Part shown: positions 1-5,441 of the stretch, piece after piece
Numbering within the stretch: position 1 is the first letter of the stretch
Layout: each line of letters starts with the position of its first letter
Assembly (NCBI GenBank): GCA_030597995.1
Contig: JAUVQV010000078.1
Coordinates: 1 to 5,701, forward strand
DNA: 5,701 bases
Source of the DNA: Candidatus Rokuibacteriota bacterium
Lineage (GTDB): Bacteria; JAUVQV01
Direction: 5' to 3'
The notes under the pieces: model-generated
What the model was told of the DNA's origin: nothing
Seen by the model: only the letters and a program-made list of their open reading frames with translations
Databases searched by the model: none
Program-made: the position numbers and the translations under genes

Positions 1-1552
1 CCTTTAGAGGGGGGGGGAGCGGGTAGTGTTTCCTCCGGCCACGCATCGAAGACACCAAAAGAAGCAGTGCGATCAGGGAACAGGCCCAGGGTAAGATGTC
101 CCCCCACCGGGTATACCCGGTGAGGCGTCCCGAGAGCGTGAGTTCCTCCCGGTACTGCCCCCTGACGAAAATCTCAGAGGTTCCCAGGATTCGGCCATGT
201 GAGTCGACGAAGCCGGAAATTCCCGTGTTCGCGGCCCGGGCTATCGGCCGGCGGTTTTCAATCGCGCGGAAAACCAGGTTCGAGAAATGCTGCCGGGAGG
301 CCGCAGTCCGCCCGAACCAGGCGTCGTTCGTGATATTCACCAGGAAGGCCGCTTCCCCGGCGAGCCGACGCACCAGGTCGGGAAAGATCACCTCGTAACA
401 GATCAACGTCCCGAACTTTCCGGCGGGTATCCCCATGACGACGGGGCCTCTTCCGGGAGTGAAGTCTCCGATCCCCTCCACCAGCTTCCCGGCGAAAAAG
501 AGCACCCGCCGCCAGGGAATGTACTCCCCGAAAGGCACCAGGTGGAGCTTATCGTACCAGCCGCGGAGACCCCCGTCGGCACCCACGAGGTAGGCCCTGT
601 TCCTCCGGGTAACCTCCGATCCCTCCTCCTCCATGGCCGGAGAGCCGAAAAGGATCGGCGCCTTGACCTCCCTCGCGAGGTCGGCGATGCGGGCCTGGTA
701 ATCCTTCTCGTTCTGATAGTAGAACGGGACCGCCGTCTCGGGCCAAACCACCAGATCGACACCCCCTCCGGCCGCCTCCCGGGTCAGGGCGGCGTAACGA
801 CTGAAGGTCACTTCCTTGAACGCCCGCTTCCACTTGACCTCCTGCGGCACATTGCCCTGGAGAACCGCTACCAGTATCTTTTCTCCCTCCTCTTTCTGAT
901 GGAGGCGGAATTCGCCGTAGGCCCAGTTCGCCGAGACGATGACTGCCGCCACCAGGACAGGGACCCACCGTCCGGCTCCGGACGGCACCGGGGAGATCAT
1001 CAGTTTTCTCCACGGCAGCGCCCTCGCAACGGCGCTGTTGACCATGACCACCAGGAAAGAGACCGCCCAGACCCCGAAGAGGTCGGAGATCTGAATCAGG
1101 GGAAGGTGAAGATATTGCGAGTAGCCGAGAAGGGCCCAGGGAAAACCGAGCTCCGGGAGATTCGCCCGCAGGTATTCCAAAGAGACCCAGAGCGCCGGCG
1201 CCAGCAGGAGGTCCGGAAAGCGCCGGAAGCGCGCCTGGATGCGCCCCCGCCCCCAGGCGAACACCGCCCAGAAAAAACCCATCGCCAGGGTCATCAGCAG
1301 GACAATGGGCACCGCCACCGGCCAGCTGATGCCGCCGTAATGGGTGATGGTATTGATCACCCACCACACTATTCCCGTCGAGGCCGCCCAACCGGCCAAC
1401 CAGCCCAGGAAGAAGTCCCGGCGCCCGCTCCCGTTGCCGGTGGCCCACATGAGAGGAACGAGCGCTACCAGAGCCAGGTAGCCCAAGTCAAAGGGAGGAA
1501 AGCTCGCTGTCGTGAGGACTGCCGAAAGGAGGGAAAGATACACCAGGTGCAT
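1..1552 (-). CDS. lnt: Apolipoprotein N-acyltransferase, 3' end cut by window edge
   Basis: Lnt transfers an acyl chain from a phospholipid to the N-terminal cysteine of diacylated lipoproteins, the last step of lipoprotein maturation in the inner membrane. The 517 visible codons contain an N-terminal set of hydrophobic segments (about residues 4-37, 46-66, 78-99, 113-130, 158-172 and 196-211). A nitrilase-type periplasmic domain follows from about 226, and a last membrane segment (DILPWACSLIALLLLV) lies near the end. The Glu-Lys-Cys triad is visible: E272 in VVWPETAVP, K335 in WYDKLHLVPFGEY and C385 in LICYEVIFP, close to E. coli 267/335/387. NITNDAWFG and RAIENRRP are also family signatures. 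The ATG lies 2 bases after the rluB stop, with AGGTGAAGG ending 7 bases before it, so translation is probably coupled. The E. coli protein is about 512 residues, so little can be missing, but no stop codon is reached. A run of nine C sits just before the edge. Confidence 0.95.
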   Translation of the reverse strand, partial: MHLVYLSLLSAVLTTASFPPFDLGYLALVALVPLMWATGNGSGRRDFFLGWLAGWAASTGIVWWVINTITHYGGISWPVAVPIVLLMTLAMGFFWAVFAWGRGRIQARFRRFPDLLLAPALWVSLEYLRANLPELGFPWALLGYSQYLHLPLIQISDLFGVWAVSFLVVMVNSAVARALPWRKLMISPVPSGAGRWVPVLVAAVIVSANWAYGEFRLHQKEEGEKILVAVLQGNVPQEVKWKRAFKEVTFSRYAALTREAAGGGVDLVVWPETAVPFYYQNEKDYQARIADLAREVKAPILFGSPAMEEEGSEVTRRNRAYLVGADGGLRGWYDKLHLVPFGEYIPWRRVLFFAGKLVEGIGDFTPGRGPVVMGIPAGKFGTLICYEVIFPDLVRRLAGEAAFLVNITNDAWFGRTAASRQHFSNLVFRAIENRRPIARAANTGISGFVDSHGRILGTSEIFVRGQYREELTLSGRLTGYTRWGDILPWACSLIALLLLVSSMRGRRKHYPLPPPLK

Positions 1553-1554
1553 TG

Positions 1555-2271
1555 TCAGACCTTCACCTGGCGCCGGATCCGGGCTACCTCGGAAGGCGTA
1601 AGGGAGCGACACTCCCCGGGTTGGAGGGGGCCTAGTTTCTGGCCGGCATGTGAAATCCGCCGGAGCTTTTGCACGGGGTGTCCGACCGCCCGGCAGAGGC
1701 GCTTTACCTCGTGGTGCCGGCCCTCCCGCAAGGTGAGAGAGATCCAGGAATTCGTCCCGGTAGTGCGGAGCTGTCGCACGTCCTCCGCCTGAGCCCGTCC
1801 ATCTTCCAGGCGCAACCCGGACCGGAGGCGCCGGAGGGCCTTCTCGTTTATTTCCCCGCGCACCTTGACGTGGTAGGTCCGCTCGACTCCATGGCGAGGA
1901 TGCGAGAGCCGGTGGGCAAGGTCACCGTCATCGGTGAAAATGAGCACCCCCTCCGCGTCCCAGTCCAGACGGCCGACAGGAAACAACCCGCTCGCCGGAG
2001 CCGGGAGGAAATGCCTGACCGTCGCCCGCCCCTGCGGATCGGCCATAGTGGACACCACTTCCCGGGGTTTGTTGAGAATGAGATACCGGTGTGCTTCCGG
2101 AAGGAGAACCGGGAGTCCGTCCACTTTCACCGCATCCCGTGAGGGGGCGACGGTGGTCCCCATCTCACTGACCACACGCGCGTTGACCGACACCCGCCCC
2201 GACCGTATGAGGACCTCGGCCGCCCGGCGGGATGCGATCCCCGCCCGGGAGAGAAACTTCTGCAGCCTCAT
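1555..2271 (-). CDS. rluB: S4-domain rRNA pseudouridine synthase, RsuA/RluB family
   Basis: The predicted 238-residue protein has an N-terminal S4 RNA-binding domain (about 1-60; MRLQKFLSRAGIASRR, then SGRVSVNARVV) and an RsuA/RluB-type pseudouridine synthase domain. The catalytic aspartate is D103 in the motif GRLDWDAEGVLIFTDDGD. The downstream EGRHHEVKRLCRAVGHPV corresponds to the usual EGRNRQVRRM-type motif, here with two histidines. RluB converts a uridine in helix 90 of 23S rRNA (U2605 in E. coli). Sequence alone does not fully separate RluB from RluE, RluF or RsuA, but position directly after scpAB, as in Bacillus, favours RluB. The ATG at 2271 is chosen because GGAGG lies 8 bases upstream and the S4 domain starts at once. 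An in-frame ATG at 2340 would add 23 residues of low-complexity sequence and is less likely. An 89-base gap separates it from scpB. Confidence 0.92.
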   Translation of the reverse strand: MRLQKFLSRAGIASRRAAEVLIRSGRVSVNARVVSEMGTTVAPSRDAVKVDGLPVLLPEAHRYLILNKPREVVSTMADPQGRATVRHFLPAPASGLFPVGRLDWDAEGVLIFTDDGDLAHRLSHPRHGVERTYHVKVRGEINEKALRRLRSGLRLEDGRAQAEDVRQLRTTGTNSWISLTLREGRHHEVKRLCRAVGHPVQKLRRISHAGQKLGPLQPGECRSLTPSEVARIRRQVKV

Positions 2272-2279
2272 AGGTGCCG

Positions 2280-2284
2280 CCTCC
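2280..2284 (-). promoter_or_regulatory. Shine-Dalgarno site of rluB
   Basis: GGAGG on the minus strand, 8 bases before the ATG at 2271. It decides between this start and the in-frame ATG at 2340, and it fits the point where the S4 domain begins. Confidence 0.75.
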
Positions 2285-2360
2285 GGACTTCGTAGCAAGC
2301 CGGGGCGAGTTACTCTCTTCCCCTCGCTCCTTGAGCTCATGCTGGAGGGGGACCGCCGCG

Positions 2361-2993
2361 TCATTCCGGGAGGGTGACGTCTCGCCCTTCTTGCTCCGGA
2401 GGCTCCGGCGAACTTTCTCCACCCTCTTCGAAAGGAAGAATCCCCTCCGCCTCCCGGTCTTCGGCCGGTGGTGCCTGCTCCTCGAATTCCTTGAGAGACG
2501 GAAGGTCCGAAAGGCTGTTGAGGCCGAAGTGCAGGAGAAATTCCCGGGAGGTCCCGAAAACAATCGGCTTGCCGGGGACATCCTTTCGGCCCAGAATCCG
2601 GATGAGCTTTTTTTCCAGCAGGTTGCGGACGATCCCGTCCACGCTCACTCCCCGGAGGGCCTCTATCTCCGGGCGGGTGATCGGCTGCTTGTAGGCGATT
2701 ATCGCCAGCGTCTCCAGAGTCGGCCGCGAGAGGTGCCGGTGGTGCTGGTAATAGTCGAGCTTTTGGATCCACTCCGCCATTTCCTCCCGGGTGCCGAACT
2801 GATAGCCTCCGGCCACGTCCAGCAGTGCGAGAGCGCCGCCGCGGCTCTCATACTCCGCCTTCAGAGCCGTCAACGCCTCGCGGATCTGCTCGTGGGAGAA
2901 ATCTTCGTGGAGCACCTCTTCCATGGCCCTCGGGCTGAGAACTCCGCGGTGCACAAAGATCAGGGCCTCCAGGATGTCTCTCAACTGCTCCAT
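2361..2993 (-). CDS. scpB: Segregation and condensation protein B
   Basis: ScpB forms dimers of tandem winged-helix domains that bind the ScpA kleisin, completing the SMC-ScpAB condensin that compacts and segregates the chromosome. The 210-residue product has an N-terminal winged helix (about 1-75, MEQLRDILEALIFVHRGVLS) and the highly conserved second one. Its signatures LSRPTLETLAIIAYKQPITR (89-108) and IRPEIEALRG-like RPEIEALRGVSVDGIVRNLL are followed by LGRKDVPGKPIVFGTSREFL (134-153). The tail after about residue 167 is rich in Glu and Pro, is probably disordered, and is typical in kind but variable in this family. ATG lies 30 bases after the scpA stop. A modest AAGG sits 7 bases before it. 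Confidence 0.97.
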   Translation of the reverse strand: MEQLRDILEALIFVHRGVLSPRAMEEVLHEDFSHEQIREALTALKAEYESRGGALALLDVAGGYQFGTREEMAEWIQKLDYYQHHRHLSRPTLETLAIIAYKQPITRPEIEALRGVSVDGIVRNLLEKKLIRILGRKDVPGKPIVFGTSREFLLHFGLNSLSDLPSLKEFEEQAPPAEDREAEGILPFEEGGESSPEPPEQEGRDVTLPE

Positions 2994-3023
2994 ATTCTTG
3001 CCTTGCCGACAGGAACCATACGG

Positions 3024-3767
3024 TTATGTCGCTTTGAGGGCGATGGTTCCGAATGGCTCTGCCTGCCGCGCCGACACCAGGCGGAGTCGTAACAGCTCCA
3101 GGAGGGCCAGGAATGTAACCACGATATCCCCCACCTCCCGGCGTTCCTTGAAGAGTTCATCAAACGAAACCTCCCCGGCGGATTTTAAAAATTCCAGGAT
3201 CTCGGAAATCCTCTCGGCAATGTTCAGGCGCTCGCGCTCGATCTCCAGCTCCTTTGTCTTCGGGGATTCCTCCAGCAGCCTCTTCAAAGCCGACAAGAGT
3301 TCGAAGAGCGAAACCTCGAGAGGAAAGTCCGTCCGCGGCGGCTCCGGCGGTCCCAGGCTCCCCCGGGTGAAAACCCGGCTGCGGCTCTCCTCCAGATCGC
3401 GCAATTCCACCCCGGCCTCCTTGTATCTCTGGTATTCCAGGAGCTGCCGCACCAGTTCCCGCCGCGGGTCCTCCCCCTCCTCGACTCCCTCTTCTTCCTG
3501 CACCGGCAGGAGCATCCGGGATTTGATGTGTACCAAAGTGGCTGCCATCACTAGAAACTCGCTCGCAATGTCCAGGTTCAGCGTCCGCATCAACTCCAGA
3601 TACTCGAGATATTGTCTTGTTATGGCGGCGATCGGTATATCGGTGATGTCGACCTTGCTCTCCCGGATCAGGTGCACCAGCAAGTCCAGGGGTCCCTCGA
3701 AAGCCTCGAGCCGGACCGGCAGGCCATCGAAAGATCCGGTCTCCAGTGTGGGGTCTTCCGTGATCAT
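3024..3767 (-). CDS. scpA: Segregation and condensation protein A (kleisin)
   Basis: ScpA is the kleisin subunit that bridges the SMC head domains and binds ScpB in the bacterial condensin. The 247-residue length is normal. The N-terminal domain (about 18-90) shows VRLEAFEGPLDLLVHLIRES, the stretch VDITDIPIAAITRQYLEYLE, and ASEFLVMAATLVHIKSRMLL, all classic ScpA signatures. The middle (about 91-180) is a Glu/Arg-rich linker including EEEGVEEGEDPRRE. The C-terminal winged helix (about 181-247) contains VSFDELFKERREVGDIVVTF and LALLELLRLRLVSARQ. The start at 3767 has GAGG 8 bases upstream, and this site overlaps the trpS stop codon. The 10-base gap implies co-transcription and probably coupled translation with trpS. 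Confidence 0.97.
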   Translation of the reverse strand: MITEDPTLETGSFDGLPVRLEAFEGPLDLLVHLIRESKVDITDIPIAAITRQYLEYLELMRTLNLDIASEFLVMAATLVHIKSRMLLPVQEEEGVEEGEDPRRELVRQLLEYQRYKEAGVELRDLEESRSRVFTRGSLGPPEPPRTDFPLEVSLFELLSALKRLLEESPKTKELEIERERLNIAERISEILEFLKSAGEVSFDELFKERREVGDIVVTFLALLELLRLRLVSARQAEPFGTIALKAT

Positions 3768-3777
3768 CGGTTGCGCC

Positions 3778-4770
3778 TCAAAGTTTTACCGCCTCCCGGA
3801 CCCGCGCCATGGTCTGTTCGGCTTCCGCCCTGGCACGCTCCGTCCCCCGATCGAGGTGACGATGTACTCTCTCAGGATCAGCCGCCAGCTCTTTTCGGCG
3901 GCGCCGGAGAGGTTGCAGTGCGGTGTTCAGGTAGTCGATCAGAACCTTCTTACAGTCGATGCAACCGATGCCGGCGCTGCGGCAGCCCCGATCCAGGTCG
4001 GCTCGGGCCGCATCGGGGGTCTGCACGCGGTGCAGATCAAAGACCGGGCATTTGTCCGGGTTGCCGGGGTCCGCCCGCCGGACCCGTGCCGGGTCGGTCA
4101 CCATGGGGAGGATTTTTTTCTCTGTCTCCTCCTCACTGTCGGAGAGAAAAATCGCGTTGTGGTAACTTTTACTCATCTTGCGTCCATCAGTTCCCGGGAT
4201 CCTGGCAAATTCCGTCAGCTTCGCCTGCGGTTCAGGGAAGATCCCGGTACCGTAAAAGTGATGGAAGCGGCGGACAATTTCCCGGGCCAGCTCCAGATGC
4301 GGAAGCTGGTCCACCCCCACCGGGACCCAATGTGCCCGGTACATGACTATGTCGGCGGTCTGAAGGGCGGGATAGCCGAGAAAGCCGAAGGTGTGCAGGT
4401 CCTTGCCCTGGACTTCCGCGAGCTGCTCCTTGTAGGTAGGACAACGCTCCAGCCAGGAGAGGGGAGTGATCATGGAGAGCAGGACATAGAGCTCGGCATG
4501 CTCTATCACACGGGACTGTATAAAAAGGGTGGCCTTCTCCGGATCGACCCCGGCAGCCAGCCAGTCCAGGATCATCTCGAATCCGTCTCCTCGAATGGAG
4601 GCCGGGGCATTGTATTCGGTGGTCAGGGCGTGCCAGTCGGCGACAAAGAAAAAGCAGGCATACTCGTCCTGCAGAGACTTCCAGTTCCGGAGGGCGCCGT
4701 AGAGATGTCCCAGGTGCAGCCGACCCGAAGGCCGCATCCCGCTCAATACCCGCTCTCGCTCCGACGCCAC
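3778..4770 (-). CDS. trpS: Tryptophanyl-tRNA synthetase with four-cysteine (probable 4Fe-4S) motif
   Basis: This cytoplasmic class I synthetase charges tRNA-Trp with tryptophan. The 330 residues match the family (E. coli 334). The HIGH-type motif is HLGH at 19-22 within MRPSGRLHLGHLYGAL, and the second ATP loop is GRKMSKSYHN with KMSKS at 198-202. LQTADIVMYRAHWVPVGVDQ (136-155) is the substrate-pocket region, with D140 at the place of the indole-binding aspartate. Cysteines 241, 263, 270 and 273 form C-x21-C-x6-C-x2-C in the C-terminal helical, anticodon-side domain. This is nearly the pattern that binds a 4Fe-4S cluster in Thermotoga maritima TrpRS. The start is GTG. A purine-rich AGGGGG lies 7 bases before it, and an in-frame TAG 12 bases upstream excludes a longer protein. 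It is the first gene of the trpS-scpA-scpB-rluB-lnt run. No T-box fits in the 56 bases between the tRNA gene and trpS. Confidence 0.97.
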   Translation of the reverse strand: MASERERVLSGMRPSGRLHLGHLYGALRNWKSLQDEYACFFFVADWHALTTEYNAPASIRGDGFEMILDWLAAGVDPEKATLFIQSRVIEHAELYVLLSMITPLSWLERCPTYKEQLAEVQGKDLHTFGFLGYPALQTADIVMYRAHWVPVGVDQLPHLELAREIVRRFHHFYGTGIFPEPQAKLTEFARIPGTDGRKMSKSYHNAIFLSDSEEETEKKILPMVTDPARVRRADPGNPDKCPVFDLHRVQTPDAARADLDRGCRSAGIGCIDCKKVLIDYLNTALQPLRRRRKELAADPERVHRHLDRGTERARAEAEQTMARVREAVKL

Positions 4771-4784
4771 TCCCGCCCCCTACG

Positions 4785-4811
4785 GAAAAGCCCCGCCGTG
4801 TTCCCGGCGGG
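4785..4811 (-). terminator. Rho-independent terminator-like hairpin after tRNA-Val
   Basis: Read on the minus strand, CCCGCCG (4811-4805), a 6-base loop GGAACA and CGGCGGG (4798-4792) form a perfect 7-bp GC stem, followed two bases later by TTTT (4788-4785). It starts 15 bases after the tRNA CCA end, which suits termination of the tRNA transcript. It also lies just 21 bases before the trpS GTG, so it could work as a partial terminator that sets how much readthrough reaches trpS. The T-tract is short, so efficiency is uncertain. Confidence 0.65.
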
Positions 4812-4826
4812 ACCCGAAGACCTTCT

Positions 4827-4901
4827 TGGTGGGCGCTACTGGGCTTGAACCAGTGACCCCTGCCGTGTGAGGACAGTGCTCTCCCACTGAGCTAAGCGCC
4901 C
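4827..4901 (-). tRNA. tRNA-Val, anticodon CAC
   Basis: A complete 75-nt cloverleaf is visible. Acceptor GGGCGCT pairs fully with AGCGCCC, followed by A73 and an encoded CCA. The D arm is GCTC/GAGC around AGTGGGA. The anticodon arm is CTGTC/GGCAG (one G-U pair) around the loop CTCACAC, giving anticodon CAC for the valine codon GUG. The variable region is GGGTC. The T arm is ACTGG/CCAGT around TTCAAGC. GUG-reading tRNA is sensible in a GC-rich genome. The gene stands alone between its own promoter and a hairpin terminator. No other tRNA is present in the 5' leader (about 4902-4989). Confidence 0.97.
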
Positions 4902-4995
4902 TCTCTGCCGGGGGAAACCCGCCTTTCTTCCCCTGCGAATCCTGCTTGAGCCCCACAGATCCCCAGGAAGACCGCCGGTTTCCGACCGCCAAAAT

Positions 4996-5024
4996 TTTAT
5001 AGCACAAACCGGGAGCACTGTCGA
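4996..5024 (-). promoter_or_regulatory. Sigma-70-type promoter for tRNA-Val
   Basis: On the minus strand TCGACA (5024-5019; five of six matches to TTGACA) is followed by exactly 17 bases and then TATAAA (5001-4996; five of six matches to TATAAT). This local AT-rich patch stands out from the GC-rich surroundings. Transcription would start near 4989, about 88 bases before the mature tRNA 5' end, leaving a leader to be removed by RNase P. It could also feed trpS by readthrough past the hairpin at 4785-4811. Confidence 0.65.
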
Positions 5025-5056
5025 GAGAAGAAAAGAAGGAAAGGTGCGGGAAGTAA

Positions 5057-5194
5057 CCGTGTTAGTCACGAGAGAGATTTTGCGTCCTGGCAAGGCGTCG
5101 CCGGAGTGAGCGCGGAGGCGTACTACTGTACGCCGCACAAGTGAACGAGGGCGCAACGCAGCCAGGGCGAAAAAGATCCTCGTGAATGACACGG
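5057..5194. repeat. Concentric palindromic intergenic repeat element
   Basis: This 138-bp element fills most of the gap between the TPR gene stop and the tRNA promoter. Outer arms 5057-5072 and 5179-5194 are inverted copies (CCGTGT-3 nt-TCACGAG). The arms continue inward with TTTTGCGTCCTGGC against the complement of GCCAGGGCGAAAA (to 5091 and from 5161). At the middle is a perfect 7-bp hairpin, GGCGTAC-TACT-GTACGCC (5117-5134). Outer arms and core share the same centre, 5125.5. The parts in between (5092-5116 and 5135-5160) pair poorly but resemble each other as direct repeats (AGTGAGCGCGG / AGTGAACGAGG). From memory, very similar sequences occur as dispersed intergenic elements in Geobacter-like genomes. 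I cannot confirm copy number here. Confidence 0.75.
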
Positions 5195-5210
5195 GCTAGG
5201 GCGTGGCCTC

Positions 5211-5441
5211 TTATTTGCCCAAGAGTTTCTCCCAAAGATTCTTTCGGCGCTTCGGTAACCCCGCTTCCGCGGGAAGCCCCTGGAGGGCCTTGTAGGCCTC
5301 CGTGTGCTTGGGATCGCAGCGCAAGGCTTTTTGAAATATCTCCCGAGCCTTCCGGTGGCAACGGCCGGTTTTATAGACCATCCCCAGGTTTACGAGGTAT
5401 TCGGGATTCCAGAGCTCGTGGTGGTGCTCACGGTTTACCAT
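5211..5441 (-). CDS. Small single-TPR protein, function unknown
   Basis: A 76-residue protein without signal peptide or membrane segment. Residues about 13-46 fit one tetratricopeptide repeat: L, L-G, Y, G, A, F, A and P fall at the consensus places in EYLVNLGMVYKTG and KAREIFQKALRCDP. The following TEAYKALQGL looks like the first helix of a second, unfinished repeat. The C-terminus is basic (PKRRKNLWEKLLGK), and HHH occurs at residues 6-8. TPRs are protein-binding modules, so a partner is expected but not shown by the sequence. The ATG at 5441 overlaps the end of the upstream acetyltransferase by 7 bases (ATGGTAA) and has GAGGG 7 bases before it, so it is probably translationally coupled to that gene. 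An in-frame start at 5474 would add 11 residues but has no matching ribosome site. Nothing follows it but the palindromic repeat. Confidence 0.8.
   Translation of the reverse strand: MVNREHHHELWNPEYLVNLGMVYKTGRCHRKAREIFQKALRCDPKHTEAYKALQGLPAEAGLPKRRKNLWEKLLGK

Noticed and set aside
549..1448. Minus-strand frame of 299 codons within lnt, which raised the question of a frameshifted lnt
   Set aside because: It is a +1 shadow of lnt. The lnt frame is continuous from 1552 to the left edge, and the three catalytic motifs are all in the same frame.
287..1792. Open plus-strand frame of 501 codons antisense to lnt and the end of rluB
   Set aside because: Its Arg/Pro/Gly/His-rich composition has no family signature, while the opposite strand encodes Lnt with all catalytic residues.
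2285..2337. Weak inverted repeat GCGAG/CTCGC in the scpB-rluB gap, considered as an attenuator
   Set aside because: Only a 5-bp stem with a 13-base loop and no T-tract, so it is not above chance.
2272..2772. N-terminal extension of rluB upstream of 2271
   Set aside because: The extension overlaps scpB in another frame and is low complexity. A good ribosome site and the S4 domain both place the start at 2271.
2923..4848. Open plus-strand frame of 641 codons antisense to scpA and trpS
   Set aside because: It lies opposite two unmistakable conserved genes, is low in complexity (Ser/Arg-rich first half), and has no recognisable domain. Long antisense frames are common in GC-rich DNA.
4780..5007. 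Short minus-strand frames across the tRNA gene (also 4836-5192)
   Set aside because: Their translation is the familiar shadow of a tRNA gene (TGSSPVAPTKK type) and part of the palindromic repeat.
5057..5194. The palindromic region as a CRISPR array or insertion-sequence end
   Set aside because: There are no regularly spaced direct repeats and no transposase gene. The symmetry is a single dyad, so it is listed as a repeat element instead.
5062..5361. Minus-strand frame of 99 codons across the palindromic repeat and TPR gene
   Set aside because: It is out of frame with the TPR protein and reads through a structured non-coding repeat. No domain or ribosome site supports it.
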